Source: Nymphaea colorata
Lineage: Eukaryota; Streptophyta; Magnoliopsida; Nymphaeales; Nymphaeaceae
DNA length: 64,000 bases
NCBI RefSeq assembly: GCF_008831285.2
Contig: NC_045141.1
Coordinates: 6,465,224 to 6,529,223 of the forward strand
Direction: 5' to 3'
The position numbers and the translations under genes were made by a program. Numbering within the stretch: position 1 is the stretch's first letter; the number at the start of each line of letters is the position of its first letter. The notes below the pieces were generated by a model. The model searched no databases and was not told where the DNA came from. It worked only from the letters and a program-made list of their open reading frames with translations. Shown in pieces: positions 12,591-23,672 of the stretch.

Positions 12591-13424
12591 CCAGGCTTGT
12601 TATACATTCACTTGCTGTCACTGAATTTTGGCCATATTATAATCAAGTAAATTGCTGAGAAACAGGTGATCCAGCAGGGCCTGCTTCCTCATAAAACAAC
12701 CGATGCCAAAAGCCTCATATGGACATGTTGGTGTGATTTCTTAGAATCTTACACTTTGGAAAAAGTTTTATAATTTCAATGCTTTCATATATCCATCTGA
12801 GTTAAAAAACACACTATAAAATGCATGAATTATAAATTATTCAACTATAAGCAGTTTCCAATTTTTTTTCAAACATCTCATATAATTTTGAAGAAATGTG
12901 TATAGTGCTAGCAAGTGCATCTTCTTAAAAGTTAAGAATGTAGGCACATTTTCAGACTATGGGTTTGTGTTTTAAATTTATGAAGATCATTAAATGCATA
13001 TTAATGGCCTAAATGTGAAAACCTTTGAAGGCCGCTCAAATAATGGCCAACTTGGGATTTTATCATATCAGCTAATAAATCAGGGCCTTTGTGCATCAAT
13101 TGATGGATTGAAAACAAAATAATATTTAAAATTGTTTTTAAAAATTTTCTTAAAGGAAAAAGGTAACTTTTAGTATCTGTACAGATTCAAGCCAAAAAAG
13201 GACATTGCCTTCTATTTGGCCCAAATAGCATCAGATTTATCATTTATACATGGTACCTGCTGGTATTCACAAAATTGATCTTTGTTTTCAATTACAAAAA
13301 AAAAAAAAAAATCATAGAGTTGGTCATCAATTTGAGGAAGTTAAACGAGCTAGACAAGACTCCGTTGATGCATAAAAGGTATGCCAGTTCAGTTCAACAA
13401 CACTTCAATTTACCGGACCGAAAT
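12591..13424. other. Spacer, nothing recognised
   Basis: AT-rich sequence without a supported gene, RNA or repeat, apart from a run of about 15 A at 13,296. Confidence 0.5.
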
Positions 13425-13528
13425 CAAACAAGAGGGAGAGGGAGAGGGAGAAAGAAGAGGCAATGAATGGAAACACACATATTTAACCAAAATAATTAAT
13501 TACAATTTGTCACTAATTTTCAGTAACA

Positions 13529-16500
13529 TTATCTATATATGTCTAGTCTTTCCCCAAGATGGTCCGTTAACTCCTGCGGCAGATGGAGTGCTGGACATGA
13601 GTCGATTGTCAACGATTGAAGGTTGGAGAGGCAGGCGATCTGTTGCTGTGCATCGGTGGGACATGTAGTTCATTTTGTTGTTGTTGGGGAGTAATATTAT
13701 TCACGTTCACCAGAGACTTCAGATTGGGGAAGTCCCAAAGCGATAGCCCTCTCAGTTTCGGGAGGCATTGCCAGTGGCCTCCCAAGCAATGTCCTTAGAG
13801 AAAGAGTGTAGGTGAAATTCCTCCAGTTGAGAGAAACCCCACACCCACTGGGGCACCCTTCCCCATTTGACCTCCTCATCAACATTATTGCCTCTCAAAT
13901 ACAGACATGTAAGGGAGGGTAGAAATGTGGGTACTTGTGATGGCAATGGGATGGCAGTAGTACTGCTGATTCTGAATCCAACCCCAACTCAATGAGGTTA
14001 GGTAGTTGCTAAAGCAATTTCCATCCCAATCTTGCACTTGGGCATTCTGAATCCAACCCCAACTCAATGAAGTTAGGTAGTTGCACAAGCAATTTCCATC
14101 CCAATCTTGCACTATCAATGAGGTTAGGAGCTGCTTCAAAATGTTCAGGTCAGACAACCACAACCTCCTTAAAGCTGGCATGTGATCATCAGCTACTTGC
14201 TCTACCCTACCACATCCCTTCACCTCCAACGACTCCAATGCAGGCATGTTAGCGAGTCTTCAGCTTTTCACATCTGTTCACATCTAACGACTCCAATGCA
14301 GGCAAGTCACCAATCGTGTTGAGCCCATCACACTCCCAAATCTCCAAGGACTTCAGCAAAGGCATGCTCCGTAATTCACACAATGTTGGGCAGTCGCTGA
14401 CCCCCAATTCTTCCAATGATTTAATTCCTATCACTGTTGCCCTTGATGGGCAACTTAGCAGCCATACTGTTCGCAGCTTCCCATAATTCGTGTCCGAATA
14501 CCATGCAGGCCTATCTCCTGTATAACCCCAAATTTCCAACCTCTCTATGCCATGTGGAGGTTTCAAAGCCTCCAGCAAACCCTTCTGTTCAGAAGCACTA
14601 CCAACTTTATCATCCTCTCGCACCTCGAAGTCAAATTTCACCTTAATTAGTTCATGCTTCTCCTTAAGCTCTGCTTTCTGTGCATCAATTACTTTCACCC
14701 TTCCCCCACCCAAACCTTCTATTGACAATTCCCCCTTTAGTTTATTCAAGTCTTTTATTTCCTTAATATTGCATCCTCTTGTATCCCCCTTGTCATCGCA
14801 TACCATAAACCTATGCAAGGTTCGTAAATTAGTAAGCTTCTCCAAGCCTTCAGCTACAAATCCCAATTTTCTGCATCTTTCAGTCAAAGATACCTCAAGT
14901 TGCACACTTCGCCTATTTCCTTGGGCAACTCTCCAATTCTGCTATTACTTAATCCAATGTTTGCAGGTTACAGAGTCTGCCGATTGAACTGGGCAACCAT
15001 CTCACATGAGAATGGCTTTGATCCAAATATTTTAGAAGTGCAAGGTCTTCAATGGACTTTGGCAGCTCATCGATCTGACATTCCCTCAATGACAACACCC
15101 TCAACTACTTGAAATTGGCTAAGTCTTTAGTATAAACCAAAGGCAACTCACTCGTAATATTGTGCGCAACTTATTTGCTGCTCTTGAGGCATTACGCTTT
15201 TGCACTTCTGCATTGTCGACACCAAGTAATGACAGATGGTGGGTGTGCTCAGTAGCAGAAGCATGACTATATTCCTTTCCACCTATATATAAGGCAAGGT
15301 CATGCAAAATGTCATGCAATTTGAGATCCTTATATTCAGTTTCTTCAATCATGAACCGATTTATCAAGTCACTAATCCATTGGTTAGCAGTCACTTCCAC
15401 ATCAATGGCTTTCTTTTGGTCAATCAATCCATGTGCCATCCATTGCATGACCAATCTATCCATTTTTATCTCATGATCCTTTGGATAAATGCAAATATAC
15501 AAAACAAATCTTCAAATAATGTGCCAAGTCATCGTAGCTCAGCATGAGACCAGGAAGAACGCTACCACATATTTCAGAGGATGATGATGTTGAGGAAGGC
15601 ATCTTCCATTCCCAGATCTCACTCTTCTCATCGGTTTCCCAGTCGTCTTTCGTCTTCATTTTTGTACCCATTAAGGATCCTACCGTCTGAACAACAAGTG
15701 GCAACCCATCACATTTCGCCACTATTTTCTCCCCAATATGTTTCAAATGGTGACTCTCTAATTCATGTTCTTGTTTCTTTGCCACACACAGAAACAAGCT
15801 CCAACTTTCATCGAAAGACATTTGTGGCAATTTATGAATTTTAGCACCAATCGCTTGGGAGACTTCTACCTTTCTATTGGTGATGAAAATCTTGCTTTCC
15901 TTTGCACCTCCCAACAGGATGGCTGCTAAGTCTCCCCACCACCCATCTAATTCACATAGATCATCTAAGACCAATAAGAACTTGCTCTTTGACAGCTTAC
16001 TCCTAATCGTGTGCACAAATCACTCAAGGAAGTGGTACCCTTAAGTTCTCTGACCGATTCCTTCCATATCTTTTTCATCAAACCCATACGATTTGGCTTC
16101 TCTGAAACACAAACCCACCACCTGCGGTTCCCAAACTGTTCTTTGACTTCATTAAAAACCATTTTTGCAAGAGTTGTTTTCCCAATCCCACCTTGACCTA
16201 CAATGGATACAATAGAAACACCATCTTTTCCGAGCGCACTACTCTCATTGAAGCCATCAAACAAGAGTTCTTTTACTTTCTCTTTATCATCTGCCCTACC
16301 CGTGGGTGGTTGTGCAGTACCTATGAGATGGGTTATCTCTCGAGAATTGTCATGTTCACCACCAATAGGAACCTCACTCTTAACTTTTGGTTGTGTTGTG
16401 CAAATCCATCATTTTCTTATGTTGTTCCATTTCATTAAGCCTTTGGTTGATCTTTTTAATTTCATTCCCAAGTTGGTAAGATTCAGATACATGTTCCTTA

Positions 16501-16828
16501 AAGCAAGAGCACAGAGTGGTCCAGGGCTTCCTTACCTTGTCCCTTTTGCAAAGTGCAATTGTGGTTTGGTATCGTTCGATGATGTCCTGGGCATCATTGA
16601 AAACATCCTTCAGCTCTCCCTCCAGATCTCTGTTGTGCTCATTGCTGAAAAAGGGCTTGTGATCTGTGACTTTGAGGGCCTTCTGAAAGCATCTGAACTT
16701 ATCCTAGAGCACCTCGAGATCATCTTCGGCATTCAAGATGAGATCCACCTTTTCTTCCAACAAGCTGGCTACAGCCCCAACAGAATAGAAATAGGTGTTT
16801 GCACAAGGGTGTCGATTACTGTTGTCAT
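13529..16828 (-). pseudogene. NLR pseudogene copy B: near full-length CC-NB-ARC-LRR, frameshifted
   Basis: This is an intracellular immune receptor of the CC-NBS-LRR class. The start codon is placed at 16,828 (MTTVIDTLVQTP..), shared with copy C. The CC domain follows to about 16,320, with a frameshift near 16,775, an in-frame stop (EVL*DKF), and the motif FNDAQDIIERY corresponding to EDVID. NB-ARC motifs come in order: P-loop GQGGIGKTTLA (about 16,200), kinase-2 FLLVLDDL (about 15,975), RNBS-B SKIFITNRKVEVS, GLPL CDGLPL (about 15,700), RNBS-D KICFVYL, then PKDHEIKMDRLVMQWMAHGLI and LHDILHDLA, where the usual MHD Met is Leu. Frameshifts lie near 16,015 and 15,480. The LRR region runs from about 15,110 to 13,600 with further frame changes, ending CPALHLPQELTDHLGERLDIYR and a TAA at 13,529. 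All key motifs survive, so it decayed recently, but no continuous frame exists. Confidence 0.9.
13971..14120 (-). repeat. 75-bp tandem duplication inside the LRR of copy B
   Basis: Two near-identical 75-base units start at 13,971 and 14,046. Read on the minus strand they encode a 25-residue unit twice (VQDWDGNC..NYLTSLSWGW). The length is one LRR and a multiple of three, so the duplication adds one repeat in frame. Confidence 0.85.
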
Positions 16829-17709
16829 CTCCTCTGTTCTTTTTTTCTTGGTAGAAGAAAGAGCTAGCAGAGGAAGACAACTAGAAATCTGAAAATGGAA
16901 GGAGAGGAAGGCAAAGGAAGGCCAAACAAATTTAGGTCCACCACTGCTTAAATCTGAAAATGGAAGGAGAAGGAAGACAAAGGAAGTGCTCTACAGGCTG
17001 GCAAGGTCCATGATTGGTGCTAAATAAATCCATAAAAATTCCTGAACCCCAAACTTCTACATCACCTACACTTCCTCTTTCTCACGTTTGTGGGATTTAT
17101 AATTGTATTATGTAAAAAGTTTGGATGCATGATTTTTTTTTTCAAAATCCAAAATTTTGTTTAGCCCATCCAATTTTCGTGACCTGACCATTGACTAGAA
17201 GTACAACTTGTTCGTGCCACGAGGGAATGCCATCAACCTTGCCAAACTCAAGGCTGGTCTATTTGAAGAGACAAAGATGATGATGTCCCATGATGACCAT
17301 TACAAAGTGTTTCATATTTAGACTTATGATCAGGATGTCTGGGCTCATACTATCCAGTTCAGCTGTTGTCGTTCAACAAGCTCTGTTTGACAGAACAATG
17401 AGCTCAGAACGGGATGTGAAAGGTCATTCTAACAATGGCAACAGAGCATGATCAAGTGGAACTAGCCATGCAAGGTTGGCTCAGACCAATTACATAGCCA
17501 GGACTAGGTGTTGTTACTAGTCTTTTCAGCTATTTCCTTTCAAGTGGGCGTTCTTGATTTCATGCATAGAAGGCTTCAGTTGAGGGTTTAAAACAAGTGA
17601 CGCAAGAAGCAAGTCCAACAATATCCCCAAAAGAAAAAAATTGTTCTTCCAATCAAACTCTCATTTTCACACAGTGGTGAAATGTACAGTTCATTAAGTA
17701 CCTCTGTGG

Positions 17710-17750
<41 letters not shown>

Positions 17751-18935
17751 GTATATATATATATATACTATATATATATATATAGATCTAGAGATATTAA
17801 AAAAACAGTAGATCTTGATCCCATCTGCAATCTGCTTGCCGACATATAATGACAGCAGTTGTAGAAATTGGAGCAAAAAAAGAGAGAAAAGCTTCAGCTT
17901 TGGATGCTTTCTGATAGGTGCATAAAAGGTCAGACTTTCACTCCCAGAAGTTTATCTTGATCCAATGAAGGATGCTGGGAGGTAGGCTCCCACCATTTAT
18001 TAAGAAGGATTCATATGTACACGACAGAAGTTTATCTTGATCAAATTTAGTGTTTTCTTCTACAAAAAAAGTACAAGTATCGGCAATTAAGAAAATAAAC
18101 ATTATAGGCTAAGTGCACTCAGCAGGGGTATACAAGCTAATAGAATACGAATGGTATTAAGTTGAAGACAAAACAATTAATAAATGGAGTTCCAACCAGT
18201 GAAAATGGTGTCAATTACATATTGTGGTTCATACGGATGTTGACAATTCAATTTTTTTCTTTTCATTTTTGTCCACTTGTGTGTGGCTTAGCCTACCATC
18301 TTTAGATCCCTCGTATTTTATTTTCCTCTTGAAATCCCAATCAAGGAATCAAGAACAAATTGATAGTGGTCCCTCCTTTTTTTTAGACAGTGATTCATTT
18401 TTTTATGAAATTACAAATTTTGGTTCAAACATAAAAATACCAATAATTTCAAAAATATGTCATAGTGTTATAGGAGAAATTATGGCCGTGGTGAGAATAT
18501 AATGTACATGATGGGTATTATATGAAAATGTAAATCAAATTCTTGAGAGATTGGTGAGTCCTTATGGTCTCTTATTCATCTAATATGTAGTTTATAGCTA
18601 GAATATTTCTTCTTTTTCTTCTTTCAATAGAACCTGATTAGTTAAATTTAAATTTGATTCCACAAGGTATAGTAGCTAATTGCATTTGAAGTCTGTTTGT
18701 AATAATCCTATACAAAATTGATCATTTGCAATTCATTCTGTCCCACATATAGAGAAAGCCCCAAGCGGTGTAGCATGGTTGCCTGGACTGACAAGACAAC
18801 GAAAGTTCACTGTTAGTTCATTTATTATGGGTGCTACTGCTAGGGACTGCAAAAGATTGATGCATGACACTTTAGTTGACATGTACTCTGCTCTCCACCC
18901 AGAACCGGGTTAGAGGAAAAAAGGAAGGGGCTTCA
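16829..18935. repeat. 5' flank of NLR copy B (duplicated unit)
   Basis: Non-coding. It shares colinear phrases with the flank of copy C (19,891-21,250) and, in part, with 6,940-7,685 and 11,866-12,590. Just upstream of the start codon both copies read AGATTTCTAGTT.TCTTCCTCTGCTAG on the minus strand, so promoter and leader were duplicated with the gene. It contains a (CT)n(TA)n microsatellite. Confidence 0.7.
17711..17785. repeat. (CT)n(TA)n microsatellite
   Basis: CT repeats followed by about 55 bases of TA with two single-base interruptions. Confidence 0.95.
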
Positions 18936-18939
18936 GCCT

Positions 18940-19215
18940 CCTCAGGGCATTCATATAAACTAAAGCAAAAAATACAGTTGTGAGATGAATTTAATCCAAG
19001 CCATCAATCAGTAAAGAAAACACGGTGACAAGAGCGTCATTTTCATCAGGATAGACCAAGGGTATTCATATAAAATAAAGCAAAAAAAAGTAGTTGTGAT
19101 ATGAATTTAATCCATAATATCCACCAGTAAAAGAGACAAAGTGACCAGAACATCATTTTCTTTACGATAGACAAAGGGTATTCATACAAACTAAAAGCAA
19201 AAAAAAAAAAAAAAA
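18940..19215. repeat. 116-bp repeat family, array 1
   Basis: Two and a half units of the form GGGTATTCATACAAACTAAAG, an A-rich run, CAGTTATGAAATGAATTTAA, TCCAAAGCATCCA.CAGT, AAAGACA.TGA, AAGAGCATCATTTTCTTTACGATAGAC. The last unit abuts and runs into NLR copy C. Further arrays are at 21.4, 22.9 and 58.0 kb. Confidence 0.8.
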
Positions 19216-19890
19216 AGGAAGACAGTTATGAAATGAATTCAATCCAAAGCATCCACCCTTCTGTGCCTTACTACTTTGTATAGAGTCATTCGACCAGAGC
19301 TTTTCTACTATCACCTTTTTATCATCCTCCCTCCCTGTAGGTGGTTGTACACCCATGTGATGGGTTGTCTCTCGGGGGTTGTCATGTTCACCACGAACAG
19401 GACCCTCACTACCAATATCTCTTGGTGTTATTCCGAGCACATCCGCCATTATCTTATTTTTTTCTATTTTATCAAGCTTTTGGCTGATATTTTTAATATC
19501 AATTGCAAGGCTGTAGGAAGCAGATATATGTTCCTTAAAGCAAGAGCACAGAATGGTCCAGGGCTTCCTTACCTTGTTCCGTGAAGTTATAGAATGCTTG
19601 TCCCTTTTGGAAATTGCAATTGTGCTTTGGTATCCTTCGATGATGTCCTGGGCATCATAGAAAATATCCTTCAGCTCTCTCTCCAGATCTCTGTTGCGCT
19701 CATTGCTGAAAAAGGGCTTGTGATCTGTGACTTTGAGGGCCTTCCCAAAGTATCTCAGCTTCTGCTGGAGCACCTCGAGATTGTCTTTGGCATTCAAGAT
19801 GAGGTCCACCTTTTCTTTGAACAAGCTGGTTACATCCCCCAACAGAATAGAAACAGGTGTTTACACAAGGGTGTTGATTACTGTTGTCAT
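19162..19890 (-). pseudogene. NLR copy C: CC domain truncated before the P-loop
   Basis: The natural start is at 19,890 (MTTVINTLV), as in copy B, but the tenth codon is TAA where copy B has CAA (Gln). From the next in-frame Met (19,842) the frame is open for 226 codons. It encodes a full CC (Rx-N-like) domain with KVDLILNAKDNLEVLQQKL, the EDVID-like FYDAQDIIEGY, and the linker GREDDKKVIVEKLWSND that normally leads into NB-ARC. After SSKAQKGG the coding matter changes to antisense of the 116-bp repeat, giving a hydrophobic C-terminus (FFFFFLLLV). The P-loop and everything after it are absent. It is either a dead fragment or, if transcribed, a CC-only protein. Confidence 0.8.
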
Positions 19891-21260
19891 CTCCTCCTCT
19901 GTTTTTTTCTTGGTGGAAGAAAGACCTAGCAGAGGAAGAGAACTAGAAATCTGAAAATGGAAGAAGAGGAAGATGAAGGAATGCCAAACGAATTTAGGTC
20001 CGCCATTGCTTAAATCTGAAAATGGAAGGAGAAGGACGACGAAGGAAGTGCTCTACAGGCTGGCAAGGTCCATGATTCCCGAACCACAAAGTTCTACATC
20101 ACCAACACTTCCTCTTCCTCACGTTTGTCTGATTTTTCATTGTATTATGTAAAAAGCTTGGATGCATGATTTCTTTTTTGAAATCCAAAATTTTATTTAG
20201 CCCATCCTAGTTTTGCGATCTGACCATTGACTAGAAGTACAACTTGTTCGTGCCATCATCCTTGCAGAAGTGGTGGTGCTGTTGCAACTTGCACGTCACC
20301 CACTCTGGGTGGGGGGATGTGAAAGGTCTCCCTAACAATAGCAAGAGTGAATGATCAAGTGGCACTACCCACAGTTGGCTCAGACCAATTAGATAGCCAG
20401 GGCTATCTGTTGTTACTAGTTTTTTCAGCTATTTCCTTTCAAGTGGGCTTTCTTGATTTCTCCAAAAGGCTGCAGTTGAGGGTTTAAAACAAGTGATGCA
20501 AGAAGCAAAATCCAACAATAACTCCAAAAATAAAAAATCGTTCTTCCATCAGAAAAATAAACATTATAGGCTAAGTGCATTCATGGAGAGGTATGTAAGC
20601 GAAGAGAATTTGAAAATGAAGTCAAAGTCAAATTTTTTTCTTTTCATTTTTGTCATACCTTTGTCCACTTGCGTGTGGTTCAGCCTACAATCTTTAGATG
20701 CCTCATATTTTCTTTTCCCCTTAAAATCCCAATCGAGTTATCAAGAACAAATTGATATTTGCCCCTTTGCTTTTTTTTCAGACGGTCATTCATTTTCTTA
20801 AGAAATTATTTGTTTTAAATTTTTAATGTTGTCTCAGCATTAATTATTTTTCTCAACTTTAAAATGTTAAAAAAATCAAATACCATTAATTTAAAAAATA
20901 TGTCAGTGTTATAAGAGAAATTAGAATATAATGTACATGATGGGTATTATTGAATCACTCAAATGAGAATGTAAATCAAGTTGTTAAGAGATCAGTGAGT
21001 CCATATGGTCTCTTATTCGTCTAATATGTAGTTTATAACTAGAATATTTCTTCTCCTTTTCTTCTTCATACAACATAATCTAACTAGATCAATCTAAATT
21101 TGATTCCACAAAGTAGAATAGCTAAATTGCATTTGATGTCTGTTTGTAATAATCCTATACAAAATTGACCATTTGCAATTCATTATGTCCTTACGTATGG
21201 AGAAAGTCCCAAGAGGTGTAGCGTAGTTGGTCGAACCAATGAATGTTCACTGTTAGTTCA
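19891..21260. repeat. 5' flank of NLR copy C (duplicated unit)
   Basis: Colinear with the flank of copy B, with internal deletions. Matches include GTGCTCTACAGGCTGGCAAGG (20,047 against 16,987), the GATGTGAAAGGTC to TTGAGGGTTTAAAAC stretch (20,316 against 17,419) and the far part with TAATATGTAGTTTATA (21,020 against 18,580). Non-coding. Confidence 0.75.
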
Positions 21261-21379
21261 TTTATTATGAGTACTACTGCTAGAGACTGCAAAAGATAGA
21301 CGTGTAACACTTTAGTTGACATGTGTACTGCTCTCCACCGAGGACTGGGTTTGAAGAAAAAGGAAAGGGGCTTCGGCCT

Positions 21380-21890
21380 CTTAAGGGTACTCATATAAAC
21401 TAAAGCAAAAAACACAGTTGTGAAATGAATTTAGTCCAAACCACCAATCAGTTAAGAAAACACGGTGACAAGAGCATCATTTTCATTATGATAGCCCAAG
21501 GGTATTCGTATAAACTAAAGAAAAAAAAGGCAGTTGTGATATGAATTTAATCCATAATATCCACCAGTAAAAGAGATAAAGTGACGAAAACATCATTTTC
21601 TTTACGATAGACAAAGGGTGTGCAAAAACTAAAGCAAAAAAAGACAGTTATGAAATGAATTTAATCCGAAGCATCCAGCAGTCAAAAAGACAGTGATAAG
21701 AGAATAATTTTATTTACGATAGACCCAAAAGAATGGCTGCAAGGTGCTTGAACTGGCATTAAGCACTAAGAGATTGTATTGCTCGTTCATTGAGGAAGAA
21801 GCCCCTTTAACCCTTCCCATAAACTAAAGAAAAAAAAAGCAGTTGTGATATGAATTTAATCCATAATATCCACCAGTAAAAGATTTGATG
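21380..21890. repeat. 116-bp repeat family, array 2
   Basis: Three units with starts about 116 bases apart (about 21,384, 21,500 and 21,615), then a distinct 95-base block at 21,724-21,820 (AAAAGAATGGCTGCAAGGTGCTTGAACTGGC... to CCCCTTTAACCCTTC), then part of another unit. Confidence 0.85.
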
Positions 21891-22169
21891 CTTATCCCCT
21901 ACAGGCTACTCTATCGCCCATAGAAAGTGGCCAATTCCAGAATCGGGCAAGATTGGGCATACGCTGAAGGAACACATCGTTGGTGAATCACACCCCCTTT
22001 ATTCGATGTTTATATGTTTGGATTTGAATATGAATGAAAGAAAATTTCATATCATATTGAAATTTAATTTTTCAATTCCAATTCAAGTCCGATTCAAATT
22101 CTGGTTTCATTTTTACATCTAAATCCAAATCCAACTTTTAAATACACAACTAAGATCAGAACCACATTA

Positions 22170-22221
<52 letters not shown>

Positions 22222-22929
22222 CTATCTTTAATTCAAAAAATATGGATATTATTTATAAGATATTTACTTGAATTGAATATAGGAATCTCAATTAGATTGA
22301 ATATTTGTTAAAAGCTAAGTTGGAATGTGGTAAAACGCAGACACATATGCTTAGTGGGTGCAACGGGTTCAGACGGTAAGTGCAAATGCAAATTTAAATT
22401 TGATTTTTTTTTTATATATCTGATCGATTTAAGTGCTTGGATAACTGATTTAAATTTGACCTTTTATCGAATCACCAAGCTTTGGAATTGCTGAATCACA
22501 AACAGGAAGTCAGAACTTTTGAAATTGCTAGTTCAAAGCCTACCATGCTCCAACCTGTCAACATGCACGAAGTGGGCATCAATGAGCTAGGCAGTCCTTG
22601 AGTGGAAGACACTTAGAACATTTAAGTGGTAGAGGTAGTACAATGGGGCATTTTAGCTTTATAGCCGAAATGATTTTGATTCAATGATGTTGACGGGTGC
22701 ACTCAAAAACTCCCACTCACTCTAAAAATAACAATCTGTTCATCATGGAGGGCCAACCCATTTGAAAATGGAGAATCAAATCTACCTGTCCATTAAAGAA
22801 ATGAGAAAAGAAAACGAAAAAAGGACACCATGCACATGGTTGCCCTTCTACCTTTTCCTTTTTAAACTAGACATCATGGCTCTTTGGTAGCCAACTCTTC
22901 AAGGAAGGAATCAACAGACTCAATCTAAG
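21891..22929. other. Spacer with TA microsatellite
   Basis: No gene. It contains degenerate AATCCAATTCAAATTC-like words at 22,060-22,150, resembling those at 59.3-59.6 kb, and a pure (TA)n run at about 22,171-22,219. Confidence 0.6.
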
Positions 22930-23636
22930 AGGTGGCAAGAGCATCATTTTAATTAGGATAGACCAAGGCTATTTGTATAAACTAAAGCAAAAAAAAAGGC
23001 AGTTATGATATGAATTTAATCCATAATATCCACCTGTAATAGACACAGTGACGAGAACATCATTTTGTTTACCATAGACAAAGGGTATTCGTACAAACTA
23101 GAGCAAAAAAAAGACAGTTATGAGATGAATTTAATCCAAAGCATCCAGCAGTCAAAAAGACGGTGATAAGAGAATAATTTTATTTACGACAGACCCAAAA
23201 GAATGGCTGCAAGATGCTTGAACTGGCTTTAAGCACTAAAAGATTGCATTGCTCATTCATTGAGGAAGAAGCCCCTTTAACCCTTCTTTCTCAGCATCAT
23301 TTTCATTAGGATAGGCCAAGGGTATTGTATAAACTAAAGCAAAAAAGGGCAGTTGCGATATGAATCTAATCCATAATATCCACCAATAAAAGAGACAAAG
23401 TGACGAGAACATCATTTTCTTTACCATAGACAAAGGGTATTCGTACAAACTAAAGCAAAAAAAAGGACAGTTATGAAATCAATTTAATCCAAAGCATCCA
23501 GCAGTCAAAAAGACAGTGATAAGAGAATAATTTTATTTATGATAGACCCAAAAGAATGGCTGCAAGGTGCTTGAACTGGCTTTAAACACCAAAAGATTGC
23601 ATTACTCATTCACTGAGGAAGCCCCTTTAACACTTC
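22930..23636. repeat. 116-bp repeat family, array 3, with higher-order unit
   Basis: Two rounds of [116-bp units plus the 95-base AAAAGAATGGCTGC..TTTAACCCTTC block]. The block starts near 23,197 and 23,550, giving a higher-order period of about 353 bases. Within a round, units are about 115-120 bases long. Non-coding. Confidence 0.85.
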
Positions 23637-23639
23637 TCC

Positions 23640-23672
<33 letters not shown>

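Noticed and set aside
16203-16892. 229-codon plus-strand open frame
   Set aside because: It is antisense to the CC domain of NLR copy B, whose sense reading gives recognisable CC and linker motifs. The plus-strand product has no domain.
19276-19929. Two plus-strand frames of 102 and 111 codons
   Set aside because: Antisense shadows of the CC domain of NLR copy C.
18940-23636. CRISPR-like regular repeats
   Set aside because: This is plant nuclear DNA; the units are head-to-tail without unique spacers and are diverged. It is a tandem or higher-order repeat.
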